Shown piece after piece: positions 14,236-22,095 of a stretch of DNA of 25,458 nt. Made by a program: the position numbers and the translations under genes. The notes below the pieces were generated by a model, which was not told the origin of the DNA, did not search any database, and saw only the letters and a list, made by a program, of their open reading frames with translations. Positions within the stretch are counted from its first letter, which is position 1, and the number at the start of each line of letters is the position of its first letter. Origin of the DNA: Ancrocorticia sp039812645 (GTDB lineage: Bacteria > Actinomycetota > Actinomycetes > Actinomycetales > Actinomycetaceae); the NCBI GenBank assembly GCA_039812645.1, contig JBDIAV010000039.1, positions 1 through 25,458 on the forward strand, in the 5' to 3' direction.

Positions 14236-16638
14236 GTGGCCCACCACCTACGCCGTCGCCTGCTTGCTGGTCTCGCAGCCACATCTGTTCTCACCGGTGT
14301 CCTTCCCCCCGCAGCCAGCGCATTGAGCACCACGGCAACCCCGTCACCCCCACCAACCGCGTCAGCAAGTCCCTCAACGAGCGCGCCAGCCTCCACGGCC
14401 CCCTCGCCGGATCCCACATCGCTCACCTTTGATCTCGGCACAGAGCCTAACGTCCGCATTACCTCCGTGGGGGAGCCATTGCTGAAATCGGGTGCTGACC
14501 TCAAGGTTCAGGCCGTCATTTCAAACCCGACGAAGAAACCGCTCCCCATTTCGAGTGCCTCCCTCTTGGGCCAGGATTGGGTTCCTGATACACGGAACGG
14601 CGTGCTTCAGTTCCTTGACGGAGGGTCCACGGCACTTTCACAACTGAGCGTCCGCGATTCCGTCGGCAGTGTTCCAGCAGAGCAGAGCATCACCGTTGAT
14701 TTCACTATCCCTCGCGACGAACTCAACTGGCAGGATTCCTTCGGGGAATGGGGTCCGCGAGGTGTCGAGATTGAGGTTATTTTGGAGGATGGCACCGATC
14801 TCACCGACCGTTCCTTCGTTGTGGTGGCCCCGGGTGTTGACCTCACTCCCATGCCGACCGGCGTAGTTATTCCCATCACGAAAGATTCCGCGGAACTTTC
14901 CGGATATCCCTCCCTGTCGACGCTTTTCGAGAGCCTGCAGCCAGGCCCCCCGGACGCGACAGATGCGTCCACGCCAACTCCCAGTGACTCTCCTTCCGAC
15001 CAAGAGGTTCCCCCAGAAGCGGCCACGCCTACAACGGCACCGGAAGCCTCTGCGGACCCTTCGGCACAGCTACTAGAGGGATACCAAATTCCGGGGGTAA
15101 CGGCCGTCGTCGACCCTAGTTATCTCAGTGATCCAACCGTAGGTGAAGCAACCGGCAGCGCCGAAACGAATTCGTCGGCTTCTTTCCAGCTTGCCGTGGA
15201 CTCTTTCGTCGGACAGGCGAACACGGAGTTGATCTTCACCCCGATGCACGACGTCGACGCGCAGGCACTCGTCCGCGGGGGCGCACCCGGTTACCTTCAG
15301 AGCGCACAGTTTGCCTCCGAAGACATCGCGGCCACCCAGAGCAGACAACCCCGCACCGACATTTCCCTTCTGCCCGCCGACACCGATCAGCGAACAGTCG
15401 CGGCGCTGAACTCAACCGGTGTTACCGCGGTGATCTTGCCAGACACTGAAATCCCTCAGACAGAATTCCGGACGGCCACAGCTTCAGCACGGACGGATAT
15501 CCTCCTCGACGTCGACGCGGCCGGGCAACCACTGGATACCAACACCGAACCCTACATTTCCGCATTAACAGTCGATTCAACAACTTCCAGTGCCTTGGCA
15601 GGTGCTCTGAGCAGCGGCGATGCAGAACCTGGCAGCGGGCACAGCTCGGATATCGTCGCACAGCTGGACCCTCTTGACTCCCAGCAGCTCGTGCTGGCGC
15701 TCTCGGCAGTCACCTATCTTGAACTCCCGAACGATCCCCGAGCCATGCTTCTCGCGCTCGACCGCGCGGGACTTGACACTTTCGGAGAAGGCGACGCCGA
15801 TACGGCGAACGTCCAGGCAACACTCACCGCACTCATGGCGGCCCCGTGGGTTACTCCCACAACAGTCTCCGACATGCTCAAGCTCGAACCCACCACCATT
15901 GTTCGCGAGCAGCTTGCCACCACGAGCTCGTCCAAGGGAGGAATAAGTCACGGCCAACTGACCGAACTTGACGAAGCTGCCGCAACCGTCACTAGGTATG
16001 CCAACCTCTCTTCGTCACCTTCCACGCTGACCACCCCTACGTACGACGCTATCTGGCGGGCACAATCACTGGCCTGGCGCTCGGATACTTCTGGCCGAAA
16101 CGGGCAAGTCTCAGATATTTCTCGTACTGCGGAATCGATGCTCTCAAAACTGCGGGTGCTGCCGTCGTCGACCATCAATATCATCTCTCAAGCGACGGAA
16201 CTTCCCGTCCACCTCTCCAACAGCTTGCCGGTTCCTGTCGATATCGTCATCCAGCTAGACAGTTACGATAATCGCCTCAAACAAACCAACCCTGTCACGG
16301 TCACGCTTCAGGCTCGGCAGTCCAGCACCGTTTCTATTCCGGTTGAGGCACGCGGGTCAGGAAATATCCAGACCTTCATTCGGATTCTCGATTCGTCAGG
16401 AAACGAGATCGGTTCGGCTCAGACTTTAGAAATTCGAGTGCGTGCCGATTGGGAGAATCTTGGCACCGTGATTATCGCCGGATTTTTTGGGGCGATCCTG
16501 CTCTTCGGCGTGGTCAAGTCGCTGCGCCGAGGCAAGCAGCATGCTCCCGTAGATCCAGCAGAGTTCGCAAAGGCAGACCGCGAGCGCCGGGGTGGGGCGC
16601 CCACTCCTCAGAAAGATGACAGCGACGCCGTCGAATAG
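14236..16638 (+). CDS. DUF6049-type secreted/membrane envelope protein
   Basis: This large envelope protein (800 aa from GTG 14236) starts with an Arg-rich N-terminus and a signal sequence ending near ASALS (about 30), then a Ser/Thr/Pro linker (about 35-58), a beta-rich exported body, a second Pro/Thr/Ala-rich stretch (about 230-275), and one membrane segment near 743-763 (VIIAGFFGAILLFGVV) with a basic cytoplasmic tail. It would sit mostly outside the membrane. GTG 14236 is chosen because GGGGAG lies 9 nt upstream; ATG 14227 overlaps the Nudix stop but has no spacing to that site. Family assignment rests on position (Nudix before, MviN-type gene after) and domain layout. The molecular role is unknown. 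Confidence 0.85.
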   Translation: MAHHLRRRLLAGLAATSVLTGVLPPAASALSTTATPSPPPTASASPSTSAPASTAPSPDPTSLTFDLGTEPNVRITSVGEPLLKSGADLKVQAVISNPTKKPLPISSASLLGQDWVPDTRNGVLQFLDGGSTALSQLSVRDSVGSVPAEQSITVDFTIPRDELNWQDSFGEWGPRGVEIEVILEDGTDLTDRSFVVVAPGVDLTPMPTGVVIPITKDSAELSGYPSLSTLFESLQPGPPDATDASTPTPSDSPSDQEVPPEAATPTTAPEASADPSAQLLEGYQIPGVTAVVDPSYLSDPTVGEATGSAETNSSASFQLAVDSFVGQANTELIFTPMHDVDAQALVRGGAPGYLQSAQFASEDIAATQSRQPRTDISLLPADTDQRTVAALNSTGVTAVILPDTEIPQTEFRTATASARTDILLDVDAAGQPLDTNTEPYISALTVDSTTSSALAGALSSGDAEPGSGHSSDIVAQLDPLDSQQLVLALSAVTYLELPNDPRAMLLALDRAGLDTFGEGDADTANVQATLTALMAAPWVTPTTVSDMLKLEPTTIVREQLATTSSSKGGISHGQLTELDEAAATVTRYANLSSSPSTLTTPTYDAIWRAQSLAWRSDTSGRNGQVSDISRTAESMLSKLRVLPSSTINIISQATELPVHLSNSLPVPVDIVIQLDSYDNRLKQTNPVTVTLQARQSSTVSIPVEARGSGNIQTFIRILDSSGNEIGSAQTLEIRVRADWENLGTVIIAGFFGAILLFGVVKSLRRGKQHAPVDPAEFAKADRERRGGAPTPQKDDSDAVE

Positions 16639-16778
16639 TCACTGACATTAATTCGCCAACACTAGTTATTTTCATACTGGGAGGATGCCTCTCAGACGGT
16701 TGAGGAAGATAGAATGACGCTCACGTGGATACTCGTATTCCGAGCGCCCACATCCTGATTCTTTCTGGAGGACGTGCA
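16639..16778 (+). promoter_or_regulatory. DUF6049-pseudokinase intergenic region
   Basis: This is a 140-bp gap. CTGACA (16642-16647) with TAGTTA (16663-16668) at 15-bp spacing could be a weak promoter, so the pseudokinase gene may have its own transcript. No remnant of murJ coding sequence is recognisable here. Confidence 0.25.
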
Positions 16779-19238
16779 GTGGACCCAATTGTGCATAGTG
16801 GCCAATACCTTGCCGGCCGCTACCAGCTCACCAAACCCTACGAGGAACAGCTTCCTCAACCTGGGACGCAGTTATGGGCAGCGACAGACAAGTTGCTTGG
16901 CCGTGAGGTTCGTGTGCTGGTTCTCCACCCCGACCTACCGAGTAAACAGGCTGTTGTAGACGCGGCACGGCGGACAGCGCTGGTCGACGATCCACACGTG
17001 GTACATATTCTGTCCGCTGATGATTCAGCAGATACACCCTTTGTTGCGAGTGAAATTCCCGCGGGCCAGCGCCTCTCGAGCTTCATCGATGGAACCCCTC
17101 TGGGCGCCGCTCAAGCGGTGGCCCTCACCGGGACCATCGCCGAATCTTTGAGTGCCGCCCGCCAGCGGGGGTTGCGTCATCTCCATATCAGCCCGGATTT
17201 TGTGTGGATCACCCCCTCCGGTGATCTCCACGTAGATGGTGTGGGCGTCACGGCTGCTCTCGATTCATCGACCGAGGATCTCACCCCCGTCCAGGCTGAC
17301 CGCCGGGAAGTTCGCCAGCTACTTGCTCTCACTTCGGCACTTCTTACCGGTCAACCATTCGAGAATGTCACCGGTAACGACGACGAACTGACGTCCGCGT
17401 TCGAAACGGCCCTCGCTCGCCAGGATCTCCCCGAAGGCCTGCGCCATGCTCTGGAGCGTGAACGTGACGGATATGGAATCTCGCGCATCAGCGATCTCGC
17501 GCACGCTCTCACCCCGTGGGGCGCCGTTAATCCCGCAGATTTCCATAATCTCGAGGCGAGTCCTGTGGCATCTGAATCTGAAGAACCCGAAAATTCCGGG
17601 AGCGACACCGCCGTATACCCCGTGACAATTCCGCCCGGTAGCAAAAGCGCAGACACTCCGGAAAGTGCCGACCCTGCCGACGAATCCCCCATCGGGGAAG
17701 TTACCGGGGTTACTGAGACGAGCGAGGCTGCTAAGACGGCTGAGGCTGACAAAGAGGCTGACGAAACAGAAGCGGACGAACCCACGGATGACGATTCGCC
17801 GTCGGCAGACCCTCAATCCGACGAGGCATCATTTGATGACCTTCTCCGGGGAACAGTTTCCTCCCCTGCCAGTTCCGACGATCCAATTCGCGTTGGACCC
17901 AACGCGGACCCTACGGTGCGAGCAGTCTTCCCCAAGATCACGGCACCGCTCGGAGGGGCATCCCTCGAGGACACTGCTGCCGTTCCTCATTCCCCCACGG
18001 AATCGTCTTCTCCCGCTGTTCCTGACTCTCCCGACGAACCAGCTGCGCCAGAAGAATCCGCATTCGAGTCCACGGAAAAATTGAGTGGAACCGCCGTCAT
18101 GAAGGCAGTCGTTGACCCCGACGCCCCGGAGGTTCCCGCCCAAACCCTCAAGCCCGAAATCAGCGCGGGGTTTGCCGCCGGATTGGCCGCCGCAAGCGCC
18201 AACAACACTTTCTTCACGCCACAGTGGGCCCCTTCAGGCGACGACGACGTCACGGAAGATACCGTTTCTAGCGAACACGGAGATGCCGAGGAGGACGCCG
18301 TCGTCGAAAGTGAAACTCCTGAGGTTGCCGACGATCCCGAAGGCACGGCTGATATCGTGCCCGTTACGATTCCGGGTGATTCCGAGGTTTCGGACGAGCC
18401 CGCAGTGGTTGATGAAACCGATGCTGCGTTAACACCACCCATTGAGGCTGTCACAAGGACATCGGTATTCGCGGCAGCCGCGGAGCAGAGTGGTTCGCCG
18501 GCCGCTGCACCATCCGTCACTCCGGCGCGGCCACACGGGGAGCCAAGCGTGCATACCTTTGAAGAGTTAGGGGCATCTGCACCGGCAGTCAAGCCCGAAG
18601 AAAACAGCGAACCTGAAAAGCAGTACAACCCATCCAAGGTCATCACTCTTGGGGCTGCGATTCTCGTTGCTGTGGGGCTTATTTGGTCTGTTGGCAATCT
18701 TTTCCGGCCTACCACCGAGCCCGAACTCCGTAAGCCGGTCATCACCGCAACCCCTACGACTGCCCCGGATGGAGCTGCAGCTCAGCCCTCAGCCGCCCCT
18801 CCGGCAGAGCCACCGGCAATCTCCAGCGTCACTTTGCTCAACCCTCAAGCCGATACCTCGGACGAAGACTCTCCCGGCGGTCTGCCCTACGCTTGGGACG
18901 GCAACACCGGGACGGGATGGAGTTCGTGGTGGTATGGCGATTCCAACTTCGCTGGCAAAGATGGGGTTGGCCTCGAGATCGAGCTGGCCGCCGAGGCCGA
19001 TGTCTCCGAAGTTGTTCTTAACGTTGCCGCCAACGGCGGTAATGTGCAGTGGCGTAATACGGACGCAAGCGCGCCGAGCGGTGGAGACCTCGTCGCTGAG
19101 AGCGCCATGAGCTCCGAGACGGTTCTCAAGGCCGCAGAGCCAGTCCGCACCTCCACCATCATCATTTGGTTTAACCAGCTACCAGTAAACGGTGCAGGCG
19201 AGAACCGCATCGAACTTCTGGAGATCGAGGTTCGGTGA
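16779..19238 (+). CDS. MviN-type pseudokinase with transmembrane segment and ectodomain
   Basis: This predicted 819-aa protein has four parts. Residues about 10-250 form a protein-kinase fold: 'GRYQLT' start, 'LWAATDKLLGREVRVLVLH' for the VAIK strand, 'RHLHISPDFVWITPSGDLHVDGVGV' for the HRD-to-DFG region. The catalytic Lys, HRD Asp and DFG motif are missing, so it is a pseudokinase. Residues about 258-615 are an acidic Glu/Asp/Ser/Pro linker. A membrane segment lies at about 621-643. The C-terminal part (681-819), with WDGNTGTGWSSWWYGD, resembles a discoidin-like ectodomain. This layout matches the second half of mycobacterial MviN (Rv3910), whose pseudokinase recruits FhaA. The GTG at 16779 has GGAGG 7 nt upstream; GTG 16725 lacks a site. 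Confidence 0.85.
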   Translation: MDPIVHSGQYLAGRYQLTKPYEEQLPQPGTQLWAATDKLLGREVRVLVLHPDLPSKQAVVDAARRTALVDDPHVVHILSADDSADTPFVASEIPAGQRLSSFIDGTPLGAAQAVALTGTIAESLSAARQRGLRHLHISPDFVWITPSGDLHVDGVGVTAALDSSTEDLTPVQADRREVRQLLALTSALLTGQPFENVTGNDDELTSAFETALARQDLPEGLRHALERERDGYGISRISDLAHALTPWGAVNPADFHNLEASPVASESEEPENSGSDTAVYPVTIPPGSKSADTPESADPADESPIGEVTGVTETSEAAKTAEADKEADETEADEPTDDDSPSADPQSDEASFDDLLRGTVSSPASSDDPIRVGPNADPTVRAVFPKITAPLGGASLEDTAAVPHSPTESSSPAVPDSPDEPAAPEESAFESTEKLSGTAVMKAVVDPDAPEVPAQTLKPEISAGFAAGLAAASANNTFFTPQWAPSGDDDVTEDTVSSEHGDAEEDAVVESETPEVADDPEGTADIVPVTIPGDSEVSDEPAVVDETDAALTPPIEAVTRTSVFAAAAEQSGSPAAAPSVTPARPHGEPSVHTFEELGASAPAVKPEENSEPEKQYNPSKVITLGAAILVAVGLIWSVGNLFRPTTEPELRKPVITATPTTAPDGAAAQPSAAPPAEPPAISSVTLLNPQADTSDEDSPGGLPYAWDGNTGTGWSSWWYGDSNFAGKDGVGLEIELAAEADVSEVVLNVAANGGNVQWRNTDASAPSGGDLVAESAMSSETVLKAAEPVRTSTIIIWFNQLPVNGAGENRIELLEIEVR

Positions 19239-19280
19239 ACCACCCCACGAGACGCGTGCGATAGCACTCAGAACTAGACG

Positions 19281-19319
19281 GCTGAGCCCCCGCCGGGAAT
19301 ACCTAGGTGGGGGCTCGGC
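19281..19319 (+). terminator. hairpin between pseudokinase gene and trxB
   Basis: GAGCCCCC (19284-19291) pairs with GGGGGCTC (19309-19316), and neighbouring bases extend the stem to about 14 bp with G-U pairs. An 11-nt loop remains. Only a short T-containing tail follows, so it may be a weak terminator or attenuator before trxB. Confidence 0.55.
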
Positions 19320-19357
19320 GTTCCTACCAGTGGCAGATACCCAAGGAAAGGTACGTA

Positions 19358-20362
19358 ATGAGCGAAGGATTCATCAACCTTGCGATCCCCAGTGTTGAGG
19401 TGGCCACGGCCCCCGCAGATGAGGTGGTGGACGCGAAGGTGCACGACGTCGTCGTCGTCGGATCTGGGCCCGCAGGCTGGACCGCGGCAGTTTACACGGC
19501 GCGCGCCGGACTCGAGCCGCTTGTCCTCGCCGGAACTCTCGAGGCTGGCGGCGCGCTCATGAACACCACCGAGGTCGAGAACTTCCCGGGCTTCCCCGAG
19601 GGTGTCATGGGCCCGGATCTCATGGACAAGATGCAGGCCCAGGCCGAGAAGTTCGGTGCCACGGTCGAGTATGAGGACGCCGTCGAGCTCGATCTCGAGG
19701 GTGACATCAAGACTGTGCGGACCGAATCCGCGACATATCGGGCCAAATCCGTCATTCTCGCGCTCGGCTCCGAATACAAGAAGCTTGGTCTTGAAAATGA
19801 GAAGGAATACTCGGGCAAGGGTGTCTCTTACTGCGCCACCTGCGATGGGTTCTTCTTCAAGGACAAGGAGATCGTGGTAGTGGGCGGCGGCGATTCCGCA
19901 GCTACCGAGGCACTTTTCTTGACGCGCTTCGGCTCCACGGTGCACGTGGTGCACCGCCGTGACGAGCTGCGCGCCTCCAAGATCATGGCTGACCGCATGA
20001 TGGCCGACGAGAAGATCGTCATGCACTGGAACTCGCGCGTGGTAGACCTGGCTGGCGAGGGAAAGCTGGAAAGCGTGACCTTGGAAGATACGGTGACGGG
20101 CGAGCGCTCCGAGCTGCCTGCCGAGGGCCTGTTCGTGGCGATCGGCCACGCGCCGCGCTCCGGCGTTGTGGCTGCTCAAGTGGAGCTGGATGAAAACGGT
20201 TACGTGCTTGTGAATGAGCCCTCCACCCGTACCAATGTCGCGGGCGTCTTTGCATGCGGCGATGTGGTGGATCATGTGTATCGCCAAGCTATTACCGCTG
20301 CTGGCACAGGCTGCAAGGCCGCGCTCGACGCGCAGAGCTACCTTGAGTCGCTCGAAGGCTGA
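19358..20362 (+). CDS. trxB: thioredoxin-disulfide reductase
   Basis: This 334-aa FAD/NADPH enzyme reduces thioredoxin. It shows the FAD-binding VVVVGSGPAGWTAA (31-44), the redox pair CATC (Cys159, Cys162) followed by DG, the NADPH-binding VVGGGDSA (174-181), the VHRRDELRA segment, and the second FAD motif GVFACGDVVDHVYRQ with the usual TAAGTGCKAALDA end. The N-terminus carries about 28 extra residues before the core, but AAGGAAAGG before ATG 19358 supports that start; the ATG at 19307 lies inside the terminator. No thioredoxin gene follows directly, unlike the usual trxB-trxA pair. Confidence 0.97.
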   Translation: MSEGFINLAIPSVEVATAPADEVVDAKVHDVVVVGSGPAGWTAAVYTARAGLEPLVLAGTLEAGGALMNTTEVENFPGFPEGVMGPDLMDKMQAQAEKFGATVEYEDAVELDLEGDIKTVRTESATYRAKSVILALGSEYKKLGLENEKEYSGKGVSYCATCDGFFFKDKEIVVVGGGDSAATEALFLTRFGSTVHVVHRRDELRASKIMADRMMADEKIVMHWNSRVVDLAGEGKLESVTLEDTVTGERSELPAEGLFVAIGHAPRSGVVAAQVELDENGYVLVNEPSTRTNVAGVFACGDVVDHVYRQAITAAGTGCKAALDAQSYLESLEG

Positions 20363-20377
20363 TTCTCTCTTTTAGCG

Positions 20378-20417
20378 ACGGGGCCCGCAGGAATTCGTTG
20401 ATTCCTGCGGGCCCCGT
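20378..20417 (+). terminator. terminator of trxB
   Basis: This is a perfect 17-bp inverted repeat (20378-20394 with 20401-20417) with a 6-nt loop, followed by TATTTTCTG. It begins 15 bp after the trxB stop and marks the end of the core operon. Confidence 0.95.
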
Positions 20418-20686
20418 TATTTTCTGTCGTTCGGGCGGTTGTGGGCGGTGTTCGGCGGCTAGGGGTGATTCCGTTCGGGTGGCTAAGGTTACCGAGAATT
20501 GCAGGAGTTACGAGGGCGCCGGGAGTCACGGGCAGGGCTCCCCGCTTGCTCGTGACATCGTCTCTTCCTTTGACGAAATAAACTGATATCATATTGATAT
20601 CAGTTTAGAAGGACTTTACAACGGACTGCTCTCATGTGCTGTCGCCGACAGCGCCACACGCAGCACCTAGACCCAAGGGAGGAACC
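20418..20686 (+). promoter_or_regulatory. promoter region of the SPFH operon
   Basis: No gene is seen. The left part (20418-20560) is GC-rich with no motif. TTGACG at 20570-20575 with TATTGA at 20592-20597 (16-bp spacing) is a plausible sigma-70-type promoter, and it overlaps the palindrome at 20579-20607. A leader of about 80 bp follows to the GGGAGGAA ribosome site. Confidence 0.55.
20579..20607. promoter_or_regulatory. AT-rich 29-bp palindrome, candidate operator
   Basis: The arms are perfect, 13 bp each (20579-20591 and 20595-20607), around a TAT centre. Each arm contains TGATATCA, itself a palindrome. It covers the spacer and -10 of the proposed promoter, so a bound protein would block transcription. 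The RHH protein encoded at 21674-21934 in the same operon is the natural candidate; this is inference. Confidence 0.7.
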
Positions 20687-21661
20687 ATGGCACCCGAGCC
20701 ACAGACCACCGCCGATGACGTTCCCATCACGTCACATGAACCGGTCGGCCACCAGGGGATTCGCGTCGACGTCAACGAAAGCAAGGCATTCTCCGGCGGT
20801 AGCGGAGCAGCTTTCGGCGTTGCCATTCTCGTCCTGCTGCTCTTTGCTGCCGGGGTGTATGGAGTAGTTATCGGAGGCATCGCGCTAGATAACAACGACG
20901 GCGGCGTGGCCCAGCTCGTCCTAGGAATTATCGCCATACTGGTATCAGTCCTCGCAGCCACAAGTATCACTATCGTCTCGCCGGGCATGACATCGGTCCG
21001 CCAGTTCTTCGGCGGCTACATCGGGACAGTGCGCAACACGGGTCTGGTGCTCGTCCAGCCGCTAAGCACCGGCAAGAAGGTGTCCGTCAAAGTCCACAAC
21101 TTTGAAACCCACGAGCTCAAGGTCAACGATTCGGACGGCAACCCCGTCAATATCGCCGCAATTGTCGTGTGGCAGGTATCGGATACCGCTCGCGCCGTCT
21201 TCGCCGTCGAGGATTATCAGGAGTTCATCAAAACTCAGTCGGAGGCGGCACTGCGTCACGTCGCTACCACCCATCCCTACGATGAGCCCGGCCCTGGCGA
21301 GACCTCGCTACGCGGCGGCACCGACATTGTCTCCGCAGAGCTGGCAGCCGAGGTTGCCGAGCGCGTCTCTCTCGCTGGCCTCGAGATCATCGAGGTTCGC
21401 ATCTCCTCCCTCGCCTACGCCCCTGAGATCGCCCAGGCCATGCTGCAACGCCAGCAGGCAGGCGCCATCATCGCCGCTCGCGAGCAGATTGTGGAAGGCG
21501 CCGTGTCGATGGTTCAGCAGGCACTCACGAGGCTGGAGGAAGAGGACGTCGTCGTTCTCGACGACGAACGTCGCGCCCAGATGGTCTCGAACCTCCTCGT
21601 TGTCCTCACCTCCGATCACGCGACCACCCCGGTGATCAACACGGGATCGCTGTACTCGTGA
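20687..21661 (+). CDS. SPFH/band-7 domain membrane protein
   Basis: This predicted 324-aa stomatin/prohibitin-type protein has an N-terminal polar stretch (1-40), two membrane segments (about 42-64 and 74-97), and an SPFH domain starting ITIVSPGMTSVRQFFGGYIGTVRNTGL. The family traits VNIAAIVVWQVSDTARAVFAVEDYQEF and ISSLAYAPEIAQAMLQRQQAGAIIAAR are clear. Such proteins scaffold membrane microdomains; the partner here is unknown. The ATG at 20687 has AAGGGAGGA upstream, while the in-frame ATG at 20636 has none. It precedes the RHH gene by 12 bp. Confidence 0.9.
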   Translation: MAPEPQTTADDVPITSHEPVGHQGIRVDVNESKAFSGGSGAAFGVAILVLLLFAAGVYGVVIGGIALDNNDGGVAQLVLGIIAILVSVLAATSITIVSPGMTSVRQFFGGYIGTVRNTGLVLVQPLSTGKKVSVKVHNFETHELKVNDSDGNPVNIAAIVVWQVSDTARAVFAVEDYQEFIKTQSEAALRHVATTHPYDEPGPGETSLRGGTDIVSAELAAEVAERVSLAGLEIIEVRISSLAYAPEIAQAMLQRQQAGAIIAAREQIVEGAVSMVQQALTRLEEEDVVVLDDERRAQMVSNLLVVLTSDHATTPVINTGSLYS

Positions 21662-21673
21662 GTTGATTCGCGA

Positions 21674-21934
21674 ATGACTGACACAACACCACCGCACGAG
21701 CCAGGCCAGTCGGAGCACAGGCAAGCACGCAAACAGGCGCGCAAGCAAATGCTGCTCCGGCTGGATCCGGCCGTCCACGAGGCAATGTCTAAGTGGGCGG
21801 CCGATAACCTGCGTTCAGTGAATGCTCAGATCGAGGTTGTCCTTCGGCAGGCGCTTAAAGACGCCGGACGCGATCCCAAGCCCGCTCCACTGCGGCGGCC
21901 GGGACGGCCGAAAAAGACTGACGAGTCTTCGTAA
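21674..21934 (+). CDS. ribbon-helix-helix DNA-binding protein with AT-hook
   Basis: This small 86-aa basic protein has an Arc-type ribbon-helix-helix fold at about 25-63: the strand KQMLLRLDP, then helices AVHEAMSKWAADN and SVNAQIEVVLRQALKDAG. The tail contains RRPGRPKK (74-81), an AT-hook-like core GRP flanked by basic residues. Both parts suit binding to AT-rich DNA such as the palindrome before the SPFH gene. No Shine-Dalgarno is obvious, and the start follows the SPFH stop by 12 bp, so coupling is likely. It may be an autoregulator or an antitoxin-like protein, but no toxin gene is seen beside it. Confidence 0.85.
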   Translation: MTDTTPPHEPGQSEHRQARKQARKQMLLRLDPAVHEAMSKWAADNLRSVNAQIEVVLRQALKDAGRDPKPAPLRRPGRPKKTDESS

Positions 21935-21938
21935 CTAC

Positions 21939-21996
21939 GTGGCGGTGAGAGCAGGGTGTGTGCCATTATTGGCGCTCACCCTGCTCTCACCGCCAC
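21939..21996 (+). terminator. 20-bp-stem terminator after the RHH gene
   Basis: Arms 21939-21958 and 21977-21996 pair perfectly over 20 bp. The 18-nt loop carries an inner GCCA/TGGC pair. AAATTTC follows. It closes the SPFH-RHH operon before the restriction-modification genes. Confidence 0.85.
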
Positions 21997-22004
21997 AAAT
22001 TTCA

Positions 22005-22030
22005 AACTCGCGCGGTGAACTCGCGCGGTG
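22005..22030. repeat. 13-bp direct tandem repeat
   Basis: AACTCGCGCGGTG is repeated exactly at 22005-22017 and 22018-22030, with AACT of a third copy after it. It lies about 65 bp before the methyltransferase start, between terminator and gene, where it could affect the promoter or be a controller or regulator site. Confidence 0.75.
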
Positions 22031-22095
22031 AACTTTGGGAGGACCAGAAAGAGACGCGTGCAGAACATGTCGGAGGGCCATGGAATGATAGGCGT

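Noticed and set aside
16684..16716. 10-codon reading frame after GGGAGG
   Set aside because: The purine run touches the ATG with no spacing, and the frame is not in phase with the downstream gene.
17987..18745. Antisense reading frame over the pseudokinase linker (252 codons)
   Set aside because: It is a Ser/Ala-rich mirror of the acidic linker, with no independent signals.
19274..20287. Long antisense reading frame over trxB (337 codons)
   Set aside because: It is the codon-bias shadow of trxB, with no domain and no ribosome site.
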